From NCBI RefSeq assembly GCF_036373705.1, contig NC_089863.1, forward strand, positions 4,237,444 to 4,301,443: a stretch of DNA of 64,000 nt. The letters run 5' to 3'. Positions 11,749 through 24,061 of the stretch are shown here, in pieces. The notes below the pieces were generated by a model, which saw only the letters and a program-made list of their open reading frames with translations, searched no databases and was not told the DNA's origin. Numbering within the stretch: the first letter of the stretch is position 1; each line of letters opens with the position of its first letter. The DNA comes from Amia ocellicauda. Taxonomy: Eukaryota > Chordata > Actinopteri > Amiiformes > Amiidae. Made by a program: the position numbers and the translations under genes.

Positions 11749-14700
11749 CTAAGGACTGTCTGACGGTGTGGGGGCCGGGGAGGTGCGGGTCGGAGTGTAG
11801 GTGGTGGTGGAGGGGGCTGGCGCCGGGCAGCGTCCTCTCCGCTCCTGCCCCCGGAAGCCCCGCAGCTTGGGCGTCCAGTGGTCCCTCCAGAGCAGCGCCA
11901 GCGTGGAGCGGTCGGCCACCAGGCGGCTCTCGTCCGGCCCCGCCCCGGAGCCGATGAGCAGGAAGGTGCGGCCCACCTGCAACGGGGGGCAGCCGCAGCC
12001 CAGGTCCCGCTCCGGCACCCAGAGGGTCCGTTGCCCCCGGCGCACCCGGGGTGACCCGCTGCGGAACACTGAGGGCACCGACACGGAGAACTGCCACCAG
12101 GGCCCGGAGCGCTCCATGGCCTGGACCTGCACCTTCAGCACTTGGGGAGAGAAAGAGAGAGAGAGATATGGGGGAGAGGGGGGAAGAGAGAGAGAGATAG
12201 GGATGGGGATGAGAGAGAGGGGTCAGAGAGAGAGAGACGGGGTGGAGGAGAGATAGATGGGGAGAGAGAGGGGGGATTCGAGAGGGGTGGGGGGAGAAAG
12301 AGAGAGAGAGATAAGGATGAGAGAGTTGGAGGGGTCGGAGAGAGAGAGACAGAGGGAGGAGAGAGAGAGGGGTGGGGAGAGATAGAAGGTGGGGGGAGAG
12401 AGAGAGAGAGAGAGAGATCACTCAGAGGAATCACACAACCTCACACAGTCAGAGTCCTGTTACATTGTCCGTTCCTGTTGTCCCCTGAGGACCCGTGGCA
12501 GAGACCGATCTGCTCACCATAGTCCTTCAGGCAGTAGGTGCGCAGGTTCATCCGCACCCTCCCCTCCGCAGGCTGGCAGTAGCTGCTGCACCCCTCTCCT
12601 GGGCGAACGCACAACGACAACCACGAGGTCGAGGGTGACATAAAAAGTAAAAAAAAACAAAAGCCATTTTAAATGTTGTTGAGATATTTCGTAATTCCAG
12701 AAGTTAACCATTGGATGGATTGTGGTCTGAAACAGGATGTGGAGAGGTCTTGATATGTAATTTCTGCTGATTCATTATCATTTATGTCAAGTTTTAATTG
12801 CACAAAGTATAATATTCAATAAAAAATGTACACACCGATAATAATAATCATCATAATAACAGTAATAATGAATCTGCTTTATTTTATATAGCTCCTTTAC
12901 ATGCAGACATCTCAAAGTGCTTTATGAGCCAGGACAACCATGGACCCCCACAGGACTGCTCCATTTCCCTCTACCCTCTACTCCTGGGTTCTCAGACTGG
13001 GTTCCAGCATCTAGTCACAATGGTGTCCCTCCCATCTGGGGTTTTGAGGTTATGGCTAGTGGCTACATTGATTGATTGGTTACACATCTACAACAGGGTG
13101 TGCAGGCTGTAATGGCGGTCCCTATCCACCAGGCGGTGGCGGTGTGTGAGATTGGTAGTAATTTAAAGTTATGTGACGGTGTTTTGTCACCAGGGGTGGG
13201 TGCGTGGGTTTGAGTGGTCCAGGGGTCTCAGCCGCACCCTGCCCTGGGGGGTCGCCTCACCCTCTCACCTGTGCTGTACTGGAGCTGGTAGGCCGGGGGG
13301 GCGGTGGTGGTGGCGACCGGCTCCTGAATCCCTGCGGAGACGAAGAACCAGGAAGTCAGTAAGGGGAAGATACAGAACACACACACGACACACAGGGAGG
13401 GGAGGTGGGGTGTTATCGCTACAGGAAGATTTAGAGTATTCAGGCCTGTGGCCCCCTGAGGGGGGTACAGGGACCCCTCGGGGAGGCAGAGACTCACGGA
13501 CGCAGGGCCTCAGCGGCGAGCGGCTCTGCTGGTACCCCGGGGCGCAGCGGTTGCAGGGCAGACCTGTCACCCCATCCCGGCAGCGGCACTGACCCGTCGT
13601 CTGGTTGCAGGAGCGACCCAGGGCCCCCACGGGATGACAGGAGCAGGCTGAGGGGAGAGAGAGAGAAAGAGGAGAGGGGGAGGTAGGGAGTGATGGAGGG
13701 GACAGGGGGAGGAAGGAGTGAGGAGAGAGCAGAGGGGGAGAAGAGGAGGGGCAGGGAAAGAGGAGGGAGTGAGAGAGAGGGAGGGGGGAAGCACATAGAA
13801 GAGGGATGGGGGAGAAAGAGGGAGAGGGAGAGGGAGAAGGAGGGGGAGGGAGCAGAGGTGTAGAGGAGGGGCAGGGAAAGAGGAGTTGAAGGAGAGGGGG
13901 AAGGTGAGGAAGAGGGGGATGGGAAGGAAAACCAAGGGTGAGGAACCAAGTTTGTTTCTCCTTTGTGGCACGTTGTACAAATTAACAGACAGAGTAACTC
14001 CCTCAGTAAGCCTTCTCCCTCTCCCTCTCTCTCTCTCTCTCCATGCTCTGCCACCATTTGAAGACCCCCCCCTCAATACGATCTTTCAGATTGTGTGTGA
14101 GAGTGACTGTAAGTCTGTCAGTGTGTGACTGAGTGACTGTGTATGTGTGTGTGTATGTGTGTGTGTGTGTATGCATCAGTGAGTGACTGTGTGTGAGAGT
14201 GAGAGTGAGAGTGAGAGTGTGTGTGTGTGTCAGGGAGTAAGTGATGCCCTGTGGTCCTGTGGAGTCCTCATACATCTCCTCTCCCTCTCTCTCTCCCGCT
14301 CCCCCACCCCCTCACTCACGGCGGCAGGCCCGGCGGTGGCTGATGTCCCGGCTGTGGTCGCGGGTGTAACCGTCCTGGCAGTAGTGGCAGTGCCGCCCGG
14401 TGGTGTGGTGGCGGCACTGCAGACACACCCCCCCGCTGTGCCGGCCCGACAGCTGGTAGAGCTCCATGCTGAACCGGCACCGGGTGGAGTGCTGGTTACA
14501 CTGGCAGGCTGAGGGGGAGGGGGAGGGGGAGCAGGAGAGAAGGGAAGAGGGGCGTACGATGGAGAGAGGGAGTGGGGGAAAGGGGGAGAGGAAGGAAGGA
14601 AGGGAGGGAGATGAGGAGAAGGGAGAGGGGGAGATGGGGAGGGAGTGATAAGAAGAAAAGGAGTAGGGGGGAGAGGGGGAGCAGGTGGGAGAGGGTGAGA

Positions 14701-15564
14701 GGGGAAGTGAGGTAGAGGGGGAAAGAGGGGCAGGGAGAGTGAGTAAGAAGGAGGGGGAGGGGGGGAGAGATAGGGAAAGGTAGGGAGCAGGAGGGAGAGA
14801 TAGGAAGAAAAGGAGCAGGATGGAGAGGGGGAGCAGAAGACAGAGAAGGAGAGGTGGAGCAGGTGGCGGGGGAGGGAGGGAGCAGGAGGGAGAGAGGGAG
14901 AGGTTGAAGGGGAGAAAGGGAGATTGGGTTAGTCAGCTCTGGTGGCCCGTGTTGAGGTATTTCTGAGCTGCCCTTTAAACGGAGACGCTGGGGGCAGGTG
15001 TCTCTTACAGTGGGGCAACAGGTGTCCAGGTGTCCAGGCCGAGCCCGTCCATGCCTGGCAGGGGGAGGGGGCTGCAGAGCCTTCAAGCCTGGTTCTCTCA
15101 GATTTCAAACAAGGCTGCCGTGGTGCTCCCCTCCCCCTCCTCTCCTCTCCTCTCCTCTCACCTGTTTGTGCTGATTTACAGCCTAAAAGTGGCAGGCAGG
15201 TGAAAGGTCACCGCTGGGGGGGGCGGGGGTGAGGAGGTTGGGAAGGATCATAAGGAACCCGGTGACCCGCCAGCCGAGATTTACGACCAAGGACATGACG
15301 ACATCACAGACACAGCAAGTGTCAGGGTGCAGCCCCCGTGCACTGTGGGAAAGAAAATCCCTACGCTGTGGACAACTGGATGCCCTGAGGTCTGTCCACT
15401 GGTCACCGTCCAACATGTTGCTCTCGGTTTGTCTCAGTGTCAGGGATAGAGACAGAGACGGACTGAGATGGAGACGGAGAGAAGTTGCACACTGAGACAC
15501 CCCCACTCCTCCAATAACAGAAATACAGCCACATATGATCACTGCACGCTGTGTGTTAGATATA

Positions 15565-15599
<35 letters not shown>

Positions 15600-17498
15600 T
15601 TGTGCTGTGTGTCCCTGCAGGGGCCATAGTAAGGGCCACAGTCAGCGTATTGGTCAGTGTGTGACTGTGCTGTGTGTGTGTCACTGCAGGGGCCGCAGTG
15701 AGGGCCAAGGTCAGCGTGTCGGTCAGTGTGGAGCCCCAGTGCAGGACCAGCTTGCTGCTCCTCTCCCCGACCTCCCTCAAACCCTGGACCAACATCATTG
15801 ATGTGTGACATGACTTTGCTGTGCAGGACTAGACTAGTGGTGATGGATTCACTTTTAATTTTCTTCGAGGGAGACTGACTAGCAGAAAGGCAGCTAGAGG
15901 GAAAGGACAGGATTGAGACAGTGAGGGAGAGACACATACAGAGACACAGATGGACACAGAGAGAGAGAGAGACGGATAAACACACAAACACAGACAGACA
16001 GAGAGAGATAAATACACACAGAGAGACACAGATGGACACAGAGATAGAAAGAGACAGAGAGAGACAGGCACAGTCACACAGACAGATGGATAAACACACA
16101 CAAACAGACAGACGGGCAGGCAGAGGGCAGCACTGACTCACGGACGCACTGGTGTGGCTGGTGGGGCGTGGCTCTGTGCCAGGGCCGGTCGCAGTAGAAG
16201 GGCTGGCAGGAGTCGCAGTCGGGCCCGGCGGTGTGGTGCTCACACTGGCACAGCGCTGCGCCCGAGGCATCCCGGCGGCACCGCGAGCCATGCCCGTTGC
16301 ACCGGCAGCGCCCGCCCACCTGCAGGTCGGCCAGGGCAAAGGTCATAGGGGCCGGCAGTGGGGGGGCGGCCGTGGTGTCCCTGAGATGTGCCGCGTGGTT
16401 CCGCCTACGCCGTAGCTCCCTACCCCCCCGGGGCCCCGTCGCAAGGGCATCCAGGCCCCAGTCGGCACACACCCCCTTGGCACATGCCTGCCCCACTCCC
16501 TTCTGCTTCTGCCCCCGCCCCTTACCCCGCCCTGCCCTGGTGCTATTCCTCTCCCCTTCCATCAGACTGACGCCCTTCTGCCCACCAAGCACCCTCTCTG
16601 AATCTGGGCCACTTCCCTTCTTGCCCCGTCCCTTCTGAGACCCTTCCCCTCGACCCACCCCGGCCCTCTTCCTCCCTCTGAAGTATTGCCCACCACTCGA
16701 CCTCGACCCCGCCTCCTCCCGGGTCCTCCCACGCTTAGCCTGTGGCCCCTCCCCTTTGCCCATAGACCCCGCTTTCCACCAAGGGGAGCTCCCGGCCCCT
16801 GGCCCCGGCCATGGCCCTGGCCCCACACCCTCCCCGTGGAAAACCACACGGATGTCCGTGGCCGTAACCCAGTCCTGCAGCACGGGGCTGTAGTCGAAAT
16901 CGGGGGCAGAGGGGCGGCCGTCCAGCATGGAGAAGGCCAGGACTAGGCCCCCCCGGTGCCTGTGCAGGGGCCGGGGGTCTGCACACAGGGGCTCACTCTC
17001 CTGGCTCTTGGAGGGCACCGCCAGGCTGGGGGGGACTCCGAAGCGAGCCAGGCAGCGGGGCGAGTAATACTGCAGGGGCCGCCAGCTCCGGCCATAGTCC
17101 ATGGACTTCAGGATGGAGATGGACCCGAAGGCGGGCAGCTCCGCCTGGCAGAACTGCAGGCTGATGTAGGTGACTTCAAAGCGCCGGCCGAGGGGCACGG
17201 TCAGAGTCCAGTCCTTTGCCCAGGCTGCCCCGCCGCCGCCCCCAGGCCAGCAGCTGAGATTGTGGAGGTTGTGGAGGTCGGTGAGGGAGAGGACGGTCTC
17301 GGGGGAGGCCCCTCCGCTCACCGCCACGGGTACCCGGTAGGCTGCGTTGATGAATTCGGGCAGGCAGTGGCGCGGGCGCCCGTCGGCATGGTAGCAGGGG
17401 TCCTGGGGAGCCATCCATCTCAGCGCTGAGTGGGAGAGGGAGGGGGGGAGGAAGAAGAGGAGGAGGAGAAGGGCAGGGGAGGAGAAGGGAAAGCACAT
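11749..17498 (-). CDS. Netrin (netrin-3/netrin-2-like), secreted axon-guidance protein
   Basis: Exons, 5' to 3': 17498-16142, 14508-14320, 13647-13498, 13331-13269, 12598-12518 and 12140-11749. The frame closes exactly, giving 743 aa. Start chosen because a hydrophobic leader ([17 protein letters not shown]) follows. Order: signal peptide (about 1-24); laminin-N domain ([44 protein letters not shown]); a basic Gly/Arg/Lys insertion of about 150 residues; EGF-like repeats ([43 protein letters not shown]); a short linker; and a C-terminal NTR domain ([15 protein letters not shown] to [12 protein letters not shown]). [20 protein letters not shown] resembles netrin-3 more than netrin-1, but the assignment to netrin-3 is inference. 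Family role: a secreted ligand for DCC/UNC5 receptors. Netrin-1 is about 600 aa, so the extra length is the insertion, which is open reading frame and not a visible intron. Confidence 0.92.
12143..12418. repeat. GAGAGA/GGGGAGA purine tract in netrin intron 5
   Basis: Nearly pure G/A on the + strand, which is C/T on the netrin coding strand. It abuts the acceptor of the last exon (12140) and may double as an extended polypyrimidine tract. Confidence 0.9.
13652..13925. repeat. GGAGGGGGAGA purine tract in netrin intron 2
   Basis: About 270 bases of G/A with GAGGAGGGGCAGGGAAAGAGG repeated near 13743 and 13864. It abuts the acceptor of exon 13647-13498. The long Pro/Ser/Leu frames here are artefacts. 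Confidence 0.9.
14511..14925. repeat. GGGGGAGAGGGAG purine tract in netrin intron 1
   Basis: About 400 bases of G/A directly upstream (in netrin orientation) of exon 14508-14320. Same composition and position relative to the acceptor as the tracts in introns 2 and 5. Confidence 0.9.
15560..15745. repeat. TG microsatellite plus two tandem ~80-bp units
   Basis: (TG)n at about 15567-15598 is followed by two copies of a unit running GTGCTGTGTGT...CACTGCAGGGGCC...GTCAGTGTG (about 15601-15665 and 15667-15731). Lies in the large first netrin intron (14509-16141). Confidence 0.7.
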
Positions 17499-17639
17499 CG
17501 CCCAGGAGAAGCAGCTTCACCCAGCCTGAGAAACACAACACAACAAAACAACACATCAAATCACAATTAATGAAAAATAGGGGAACAAAATATTTTTGAT
17601 TTATTTTTCTTCTCTTCATAACTAAACACAGCGAATCTC

Positions 17640-18945
17640 CTGGCTGCTCTCACAGGCGACAATTAGGACAAAGACTGACACTCAGAACAGGGGATGTGCC
17701 AACTGACTGGAAGACGGCAAATGTCATACCAATCCACAAGAAAGAGGACAAAACTGAGCCAGGAAATTACAGACCAATCAGTCTCACCTGCATTCCCTTT
17801 GAAAAGTGATTAGACAGAAAATAGCATCTTAATGAAAATCATATTCTTGGAGATAGTTAACATGGGTTTAGACGAGGCAGACCATGTCTTACTAATTTAT
17901 TAGAATTTTTTGAACATGCAACTTCAGCTGTAGATAATGTGAAAGCATATGCTATGATATACTTCGATTTTCAAAAAGCTTTTGATAAGGTTCCACAAAG
18001 GATCCTCAAATTGGAAGCTGTAGGCATTCAGTGTAATGTAAGTGGATGGATTATGAACTGGCTGATGTATAGGAAACAGAGGGTGTCAATTAGAGGAGTC
18101 GCTTCTAACTGGAGTGAGGTTGTTAGTGGAGATCCACAGGGATCAGTACTAGGGCCTGTGCTTTTTCTAATCTATATCAATGGCAGAACCTGACAGATGA
18201 AATTCAATGTGGACAAGTGCAAGGTAATACATGCAGGTAACAAAAATGTCCACTATAATTACACTATGGGAGGTACAGATCTAGATGAAGTAACGCATGA
18301 GAAAGACCTAGGAGTCTATGTGGACTCCTCACTTTCTCCATCCAAACAATGTGGGGAAGCAATAAAAAAGGCAAACACAATGTTAGGGTATATTGTCAAA
18401 AGTGTAGAATTGAGAACAAGGGCAGTGATGTTCAGACTGTACAATGCACTAGTTAGAGCTCATCTGGATACTGTGGACAGTTCTGGGCTCCACACTTCAA
18501 GAAGGATATCGCTGCTCTAGAGGCAGTTCAGAGGAGAGGAACCAGACTTATTCCAGGTCTGAAGGGAATGTCCTACTGAGAGACTGAGGGACCTGAACCT
18601 TCTCACCCTGGAACAGAGGAGACTATGTGGGGACTTGATTCAAGTCTTCAAAATCATGAAAGGCATCGACCACATCAAACCAGAGGAGCTTTTCCAGATC
18701 AGCAGGGACACACACACCCGGGGAAACAAATGGAAATTGGGCTTCAAGGCATTCAAGGCAGAAAACAGGAGACACTTCTTCACACAGAGAGGCGTCACAA
18801 TCTGAACAAACTCCCCAGCGATGTGGTTGAAGGATCGTTGGATCACTTACTTATTAATGGACACCAATCAAGCACGATGGGCCGAATGGTCCCCTCTCGT
18901 TTGTGAAATTTCTTATGTTCTTCTTATGTTCTTATGTTCCAAGTC
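17640..18945 (+). mobile_element. 5'-truncated CR1-type LINE fragment
   Basis: Starts inside the reverse transcriptase and runs to the 3' end. Recognisable blocks are DFQKAFDKVP, GSVLGPVLFLIYIN and KDLGVYVDSSLSPSKQ. Frames are broken and, compared with the copy at 36.8-40.6 kb, the part after LIYIN (the catalytic ADD block) is deleted up to QMKFN. The 3' end closes in TTATGTTCTTATGTTC repeats, typical of CR1 3' ends. It begins only about 140 bases upstream of the netrin start codon. Dead copy. Confidence 0.88.
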
Positions 18946-21178
18946 TGGCACTACTTTATCTAAGAAAAACGATGTGGCTTTATCTATCTATTCATTTATT
19001 ACATTTATTAGTTCTGCGGTATGTTTTATATCTTTATTCCAGAATCGGGGCACTGAGAGAGGAGTGGGGGGTCGTAAATCCCGGGTTCCTATAAACTGGG
19101 AGCGTAGACACCGACAAAAGTATAAAAATTAATTGTGTGCATGTCCAGATATATGGGAGGCTCGGAGCAGCTGCCGTAAGTCAGTCTAGGACGTATCTGT
19201 CAGTTTTATGGATCGGCTTCGTTTTGCACCAAAAGCTGCTTCCCCAGTCTGGACAGATGGGGCCCCCCGCGCTGTGGCCGGCGACTGGGGGGCCCCACTC
19301 TGAAGGGGGAGTGGAGAGGTGCTAGGTGGGCTGATCGGGGAAGAGAAAAATACCAGAGCAATCGAGCTATGTGTTTGGACATCTAGTGATGCATTGTTCT
19401 TTAACGCCATGACTACTACTACTGTGTGTGCGTGAGTATGAATGAGTGTGTGTGAGTGAGTGAGTGTGAGTGTGTGTGTGTATGAATAATCCAAGACTCT
19501 TTGTTTGTGTATCTGGGATTCTTCACACTCACTCTGGTGCTTCCATTTGGGCAAACAAAAATAAAGAAACATGCAAACAAGAAGGGCTTGGTTTTATCCG
19601 CTGTGGGCAGGTGCTCCTCAGGAGAGATTTTGTGTGGTTGTGTTGGTCTGCGTGCCCCCCAGCTCGTCCCCCAGGCAGGCGGGCAGTCTGTCAGGGGCTG
19701 TTTGATGGTGGTGAAAGGACCCCAAGCTAAAAACAGCCACCACACACACACACACAACATGCAACCCAGAGACATGCACAGATGCGCCCGAGCAAGCACA
19801 GACATGCACGCACACAACACACACACACACACACACACATACACACTCCAGAGATGGAATCCAGATCCATCTCTCTCTCCGTCTCTCTCCTTGGGGCTGG
19901 AATGCTCCTAACTGCCAGAGATTGATGAGCCTCTAACGAGCGCTGGACACTGACAGCGCAGTCAGCAGGAGGGGGTAAACTGCTCTGTGGGTGGGGGGGG
20001 CAGCGGTTCAATTAGCAATGAGCTTGAAATCCGAGGAGTGACTCGGGGTGGGGGGTGCGCGGAGAGGGTCACACATGAGATCTCTGACTCCTGCTGGACC
20101 GTCCTGACACAAACGCATCCCTGAGCCCACTGGGTATCAGCGACACGGACGGCAATTAAAAGAAGAGCAATTCTACTGCTGCTTCTGTGATTGTTGCAGT
20201 GTAGTATAGTGTAGTCTACTGAAGCATAGTGAAGTGTAGTGTATTGCAGTATAGTATAGTATATTGCAGTGCAGTGTAGTATTGTGTAATGTAGTGTAGT
20301 ATAGTGTAGTCTATTGTAGTATGGTATAGTATAATGTTTTGCAGTAAAATATAGTGTAGTGTATTGCAGTGCAATGTGGTATTGAGTAATGTAGTGTAGT
20401 CTATAGCATTATAGTATAGTGTAATGTATTGCAGTACAGTGTAGAGCAACAGGTTTCATTAACCCCCTCCAAAATACAATTACACTGTAAAAAGCTACCA
20501 TCTGTGCACAGGGGGATTTTGATATCGGATTTAAAAGAAACACAGAAAAAAACGTGTAAAATATCAACTAAATGGCAAAAAGAAAAAAAAACGGAATAAT
20601 TTATCACCACTGGGATTAAATTCCCCGAAGTGACCGCAGACCTGTAATGGGACCCAACTAATTTTCCAAACTCATTTCTTCGGCGCATGAAAGGGGAAGC
20701 GACTCCAAAGGGTCGGGGTTAAACTGGAATGTCGCTAAAGGCAGGATCCGGTTTCCGAGGCGTAGAGCCGCGGGGCGTTGGATGAGATCGCAGAGCATGC
20801 CGGGAAGCTCTATCGTCACCGGAAACGACAACACCCAATTATAAGATAAACTGCACTGACAAAATCGAATCTACAGAAGCTTATTAGCTCCGAAGAGGAA
20901 ACAAGAATGATTGGATAAATATAATTATACAAATTGATTGAAGCATATACAACCATTTTATTTTTTCCAAGTCCATATGGTTATACTGCACCAAGTATTA
21001 CCCCCTGCAACTAAAAAAGAATGAATGTAATGTATTTTGGATCCTCTTATAGAATTATCTGAATCTCAAAGCAAATGTATCTGTTATTAAAAACATTAAT
21101 TATTGCGAAACCACCCAATATTATTATCGTATTAACGCAATTGTTTTCCCTGTTGCACTAATAAGCTCCTTGCAATGT
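18946..21178. other. Gene-free spacer with simple repeats
   Basis: No exon recognised. Holds CA/TG microsatellites (about 19425-19485 and 19735-19850) and the TAGTG minisatellite at 20195-20450. Upstream regulatory DNA of netrin could be here, but nothing specific is visible. Confidence 0.6.
20195..20450. repeat. TAGTGTAGTATAG minisatellite
   Basis: About 250 bases built from TAGTG, TAGTA, TGCAGT and TATTG pentamer-type units, very biased against C on the + strand. Creates artefactual Tyr/Asn/Leu frames on the - strand. Confidence 0.88.
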
Positions 21179-21186
21179 ATTAGTAG

Positions 21187-22003
21187 CAGGGCTGTCTCGA
21201 AGGAACAATTTTTACCTTCGAACGTTCGGAACACATTACGTTTCTAAGCTTCGTTGGTGCTAATGTGCATAATTTATCGATGACGTCACATTAGCTACTA
21301 ATGTATAGATTTGAAAGAAAATCCAGTTTTGTTTTGTTTTGTTTTTTACAGGTAATCCATATAAACAAAATAAAACATGGAACAGTAATCATGTTTTTAT
21401 TTATTTTTACAAGCACACGGTTTTATGTAGGCTATAGCTATTGATTGAGTAACTTAGACTGGTCCACAGCCATGCTGGCACGGGATAGTGCTCTTTCAGA
21501 AGAAGAAATATATCAATGTAATTCTATATTTTCAAAATACATTGTTTAAACATAATCTGGTCCAATGCCTGCTGATATGACAGTGGCAACTGAGAGACTT
21601 TTTATGACGGTTTCGAACTTAGTAATATGCTATACAACAACTTTGATTTAAGTAATGGGCAGTATGCAAATCTACTGTTTTAATTTAGACAGTGGGACAG
21701 TGTGGTTTAGTATTATTTCACAGCAGTAAACACACCTCATCGTTCGTTGTGAGTGCAACAACAAATCTTTGTATTTATTATTACTCCTTTGGCCTTTTAT
21801 GCCTCTACCTACAATCCTCCGCACCGCCCCGCCTTTACCCCATTAACCCTTTATTGGGTGTGGTGGTACGCTACAGTATTCAAACATTGTTAGTTTCTAT
21901 TAACAAGAGAAAAACAAATCGATGTGATTGTCACACGACGAACCTCCGAAGGTTTGGAGACAGAACGAACCATCGAACCTTCGAACGTTCGAAGACAGCC
22001 CTA
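21187..22003. mobile_element. 817-bp non-autonomous hAT element with 8-bp target duplication
   Basis: The left end is CAGGGCTGTCTCGAAGG and the reverse complement of the right end is TAGGGCTGTCTTCGAACG. Both flanks carry ATTAGTAG (21179-21186 and 22004-22011). Inside each end are further TTCGAACGTTCG palindromes (near 21220 and 21980). No transposase-like frame is visible, so it would need a helper enzyme. Confidence 0.88.
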
Positions 22004-22768
22004 ATTAGTAGTAGTATAATAGTATAATCTGCTAATAAAATGCAGTAAGATTGTATTATTGCCTGATCACGATCACTAAAACAAGTTTCTGTAAAGATAC
22101 ACAGGAAGGAATATATTAAATTACATACATTCCCTAAACAAATACATTTAGCAATCTGATTTAATCTGTGGACGCACACGTTTGTATTATAATTATTATG
22201 ATGATCCATGTATTAATTTGTGAAGACAACCCAGTGAGTTATCCTGGTTGTGAACACTGGTCAGGTGGCTTGGATTTCTTGTAGAGTTTCTAAAGTTTTG
22301 ACGTCAGAGGTCAGAGGTCAGTGACCAGTCGCCCCGGCCCGGCTTGGCTGTCCATCAGCCTACCTGTCAAAGCGTTGTTCCTCACAGAGGAGGCCTAAAT
22401 CCCCGTGTTTGAAAAGGCAGCGCAAACCAGATGAGGGATTTGGCTGAATTTAACATTCCTGGTCACGGACTGGAGTGAAACTCCAGCAATCTGGCAAACA
22501 CGAGGGAAGGAGGTGGGGGGCTGGTGTTTCACAATCACGGGATTTTTTGTATTTTACATTAATAACAATAAATAAACACCAGTATCCAAATTATCATATC
22601 ATCACATAGTTTTACGTCATTGACTGTTGTATTTCTTAGTTTTAAGCCTAAATAACGTCTCCCACCACAATCCTGCCCTGAAGGTAGATTAAACACCTCG
22701 AAAACTAAATCTATATATTATATACTTAGCCTATATCTATGCGTGTGTGTAAATATATATCGGCCTAT

Positions 22769-22804
<36 letters not shown>

Positions 22805-22916
22805 CATATACATATACATATACACACACACATTACATATACAATAGGGATGCGATTGAGAACAACGGAGATCCCTCTTCCCTTTATTGGTAAATAAGTA
22901 AATACACGTAATTGTG

Positions 22917-23131
22917 CACTCTAAATTAAATTGAACACACTCTGTTTCTTCAAGGACAACACAATTTAGTGTAAAAATTCACCAAAGCGCAAACACTACA
23001 ATGTGTCTTTTTAACAAGTCTGTGTGGGGGAAACATTATTGTATTAAAAATACACATTATAGTTTGGGAAATTGTGTTGTCCATGAACAAACACGGAATA
23101 TGTTCAATTTAACAAAATATTTCTAAGAGTG
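22917..23131. mobile_element. Foldback MITE, CACTCTTAGAA family, copy 1
   Basis: Begins CACTCTAAATTAAATTGAACACA and ends TTCAATTTAACAAAATATTTCTAAGAGTG, which are inverted relative to each other. Paired internal blocks CAAGGACAACACAATTT and AAATTGTGTTGTCCATG make the whole 215 bases one imperfect hairpin. No coding capacity. Confidence 0.8.
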
Positions 23132-23991
23132 TAGATGTTTTTATTTTTTTCTTAAAGAAAATAATATTAAAGACAAATATTAATTGGACTGGGCGCACCA
23201 AATAATTATACAACAAACACACCGCGTATGACGTCATAGAGGCTGTAACGGACTGATCCCCCACCGCATTCCAGGCTATTCCAGAGGAGTGCGAGTTATC
23301 TGCCCCATCCGGGATATCTGAGGGTGCCGTCTATTTTAGCAGCGGCCGGCGCTGGAGGAATGGCGAGCCCGAGGGGAGGGATTATCGGGGCTTGGATGTT
23401 TAACAAATCGCCTCGTCTTTAGTTCACACCTTTCTGACAGCTCTACCTCGGCCCAGAGAACTCGGGTTACTCAAGGAACAGAAGCGGAACAAGAGAGAGC
23501 GAGAGAGAGAAATATGGCACTGAAGCTCAGCCAACTGAGCCAGATTAACACCATCGATCTTCAGAACAGCACCAGCAAAAACTCCCGGCACAAACCATGA
23601 ACCAAATGTATCTAATCTGGAAGACAATTATGGAAAAATGAAATCAAATTAAACCATAAGCTGCAATGCTATCTGGCCCTAAACAAATAATTTACCCTGG
23701 CAGAATATCTGGTCAGGGTTAAACCACAGCCTGGCCGTAGAAACTGGCCCGCACAAAAACACCTGGATAGCCAAAGAAAAGATGCTGTGCGGACACTGAT
23801 CTGGGAGAGGTGGAGACCTATCCTGTCCTAAGCACACAGATAAACGTGGAATAGACATCCCGTAAACCGAGAGAGGCCGATGACTCTGGCAACCAAAGAG
23901 TGAAAATAACATTTAACACATGAGAGTGTGAGAGAGTGTGTGTGAATTAGTGTATTTGTTTGTGTGTAATTCTGTGTGTGAGAGTGTCTGT

Positions 23992-24061
23992 GTATTCTTA
24001 GAACTAATGTGTTCAATTTAACACATTCTACGTTCGTTCAAGGGCAACATAATGTTTTAAA
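23992..24061. mobile_element. Same foldback MITE family, half copy
   Basis: Contains ATTCTTAGAACTAATGTG, TTCAATTTAACACATTCT and CAAGGGCAACATAATGTT. It corresponds to the left arm of the copy at 22917-23131. The right arm is missing. Confidence 0.65.

Noticed and set aside
13494-15086. Several 100-200 codon frames on - inside netrin introns
   Set aside because: Translated polypyrimidine repeats; the real exons are short and framed by splice sites.
16231-16638. + strand frame of 135 codons opposite netrin exon 1
   Set aside because: Shadow of the GC-rich netrin insertion; Pro/Arg composition and no domain.
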